64,000 nucleotides of DNA. Origin: Pseudopithomyces maydicus (Eukaryota > Ascomycota > Dothideomycetes > Pleosporales > Didymosphaeriaceae). The notes under the pieces are model-generated. The model worked only from the letters and a program-made list of their open reading frames with translations, ran no database searches and was not told the origin of the DNA. Positions within the stretch are counted from its first letter, which is position 1. Each line of letters opens with the position of its first letter. Position numbers and translations under genes: made by a program. Below are positions 63,690 to 64,000 of this stretch, one piece after another. The DNA lies in assembly GCA_026873275.1 (NCBI GenBank), contig JANTUC010000016.1:310001-374000 (forward strand), read 5' to 3'.

Positions 63690-64000
63690 AGTCGCTTATA
63701 TATATTATATTAAGAAGTTATTATCTTATTATCTATTATTTTTATATAAGAAGTGCACGAACTGCGTAAGGTTTAGTATTTAAAAATATAAATTAGAGGA
63801 AGTGCCTTTACTTAATTATTTTAAGATTAATTAGAAAATAGAGCGTTTAGAAAAGTTAAAAGTAGAAGAAGAGGCGAAGTTGTGTATTAAAAAGGAGTTA
63901 GCAAAAGTTGCTTTACTGCGTGTATAATAGGCTTATAAAAAGATAAGTTATTTATAGAAGTAGTATAAGCTTCTTTAATAAAAAGAATAAGAATTATTTG
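63690..64000 (+). pseudogene. Relic of a fungal Cys-pair / coiled-coil hypothetical protein, cut by the window end
   Basis: From 63748 to 64000 one frame holds nine stops, all TAA or TAG. KKCTNCV (63748-63768) keeps a C-x2-C pair; upstream Tyr residues probably replace further Cys. Then come a charged helix (IERLEKLKVEEEAKL) and a heptad stretch ending in KEQELF once stops are read as Gln. This layout (Cys pairs, then coiled coil and a QEL(F/M) end) is that of a large group of repeated hypothetical proteins of Pezizomycotina whose function is unknown. Similarity is from memory of the family pattern; no search was run. Confidence 0.6.

Noticed and set aside
1..64000. AT-rich organellar or Plasmodium-like genome
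   Set aside because: Loss is specific to CA/TG, relics are fungal gypsy and copia types, and unmutated islands have normal composition.

Overview
The window is a 64-kb AT-rich block with no intact host gene. It looks like one of the AT-isochores of a filamentous ascomycete (Pezizomycotina) with strong repeat-induced point mutation (RIP). CA and TG dinucleotides are almost absent over long stretches while TA is everywhere. Protein relics read through for hundreds of codons when TAA/TAG are taken as mutated Gln or Trp codons. Catalytic Asp codons are often changed to Asn (GAT/GAC to AAT/AAC) where a T precedes. The genus cannot be named from this sequence.

Almost everything is nested LTR retrotransposons. 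A 12.4-kb Ty3/gypsy family, here called G12, has 336-bp LTRs, a gag-pol of the FVDD-type fungal lineage and an unusually long region after integrase. It is present three times. Element 3 (minus strand) is the outer host: 3743-4130, 29015-34795 and 42864-43846 are its pieces. Element 1 (plus, 4136-29009, TSD AGTAT) sits inside element 3. Element 2 (minus, 12192-24636, TSD TTATT) sits inside element 1. A chromodomain gypsy, element 4 (plus, 34801-42858, TSD ATATT), also sits inside element 3. A Ty1/copia fragment, element 5 (plus, 1-3742), cuts the left side of element 3.

At 43110-43508, inside the 5' LTR of element 3, lies an almost unmutated tRNA-derived SINE. It has A and B boxes, a poly(A) tail and an 11-bp target duplication. 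It is the only clearly intact genetic element in the window, and it arrived after the LTR had been mutated.

From 43847 to 48197 the DNA is poorly recognisable: patches with less RIP, a hexamer-type microsatellite, a 12-bp minisatellite that could encode a TKNL-like repeat, and an 80-bp palindromic MITE with TA duplication. From 48198 there is a second gypsy family: element 7 (minus, 3' half with chromodomain) and element 8 (plus, 5' LTR plus gag-protease). Element 7 is interrupted by a complete 5.9-kb chromodomain gypsy, element 6 (plus, 50462-56399, TSD TATAG). A copia 5' fragment, element 9 (57120-58904), lies between elements 7 and 8. The window ends in a relic of a fungal protein family with Cys pairs followed by a coiled coil (63690-64000).

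No relic can be expressed as it stands. The structures are LTRs, primer sites, polypurine tracts and target duplications, and together they give a relative insertion order: element 3 first, then elements 1 and 4, then element 2, and the SINE last in its LTR.
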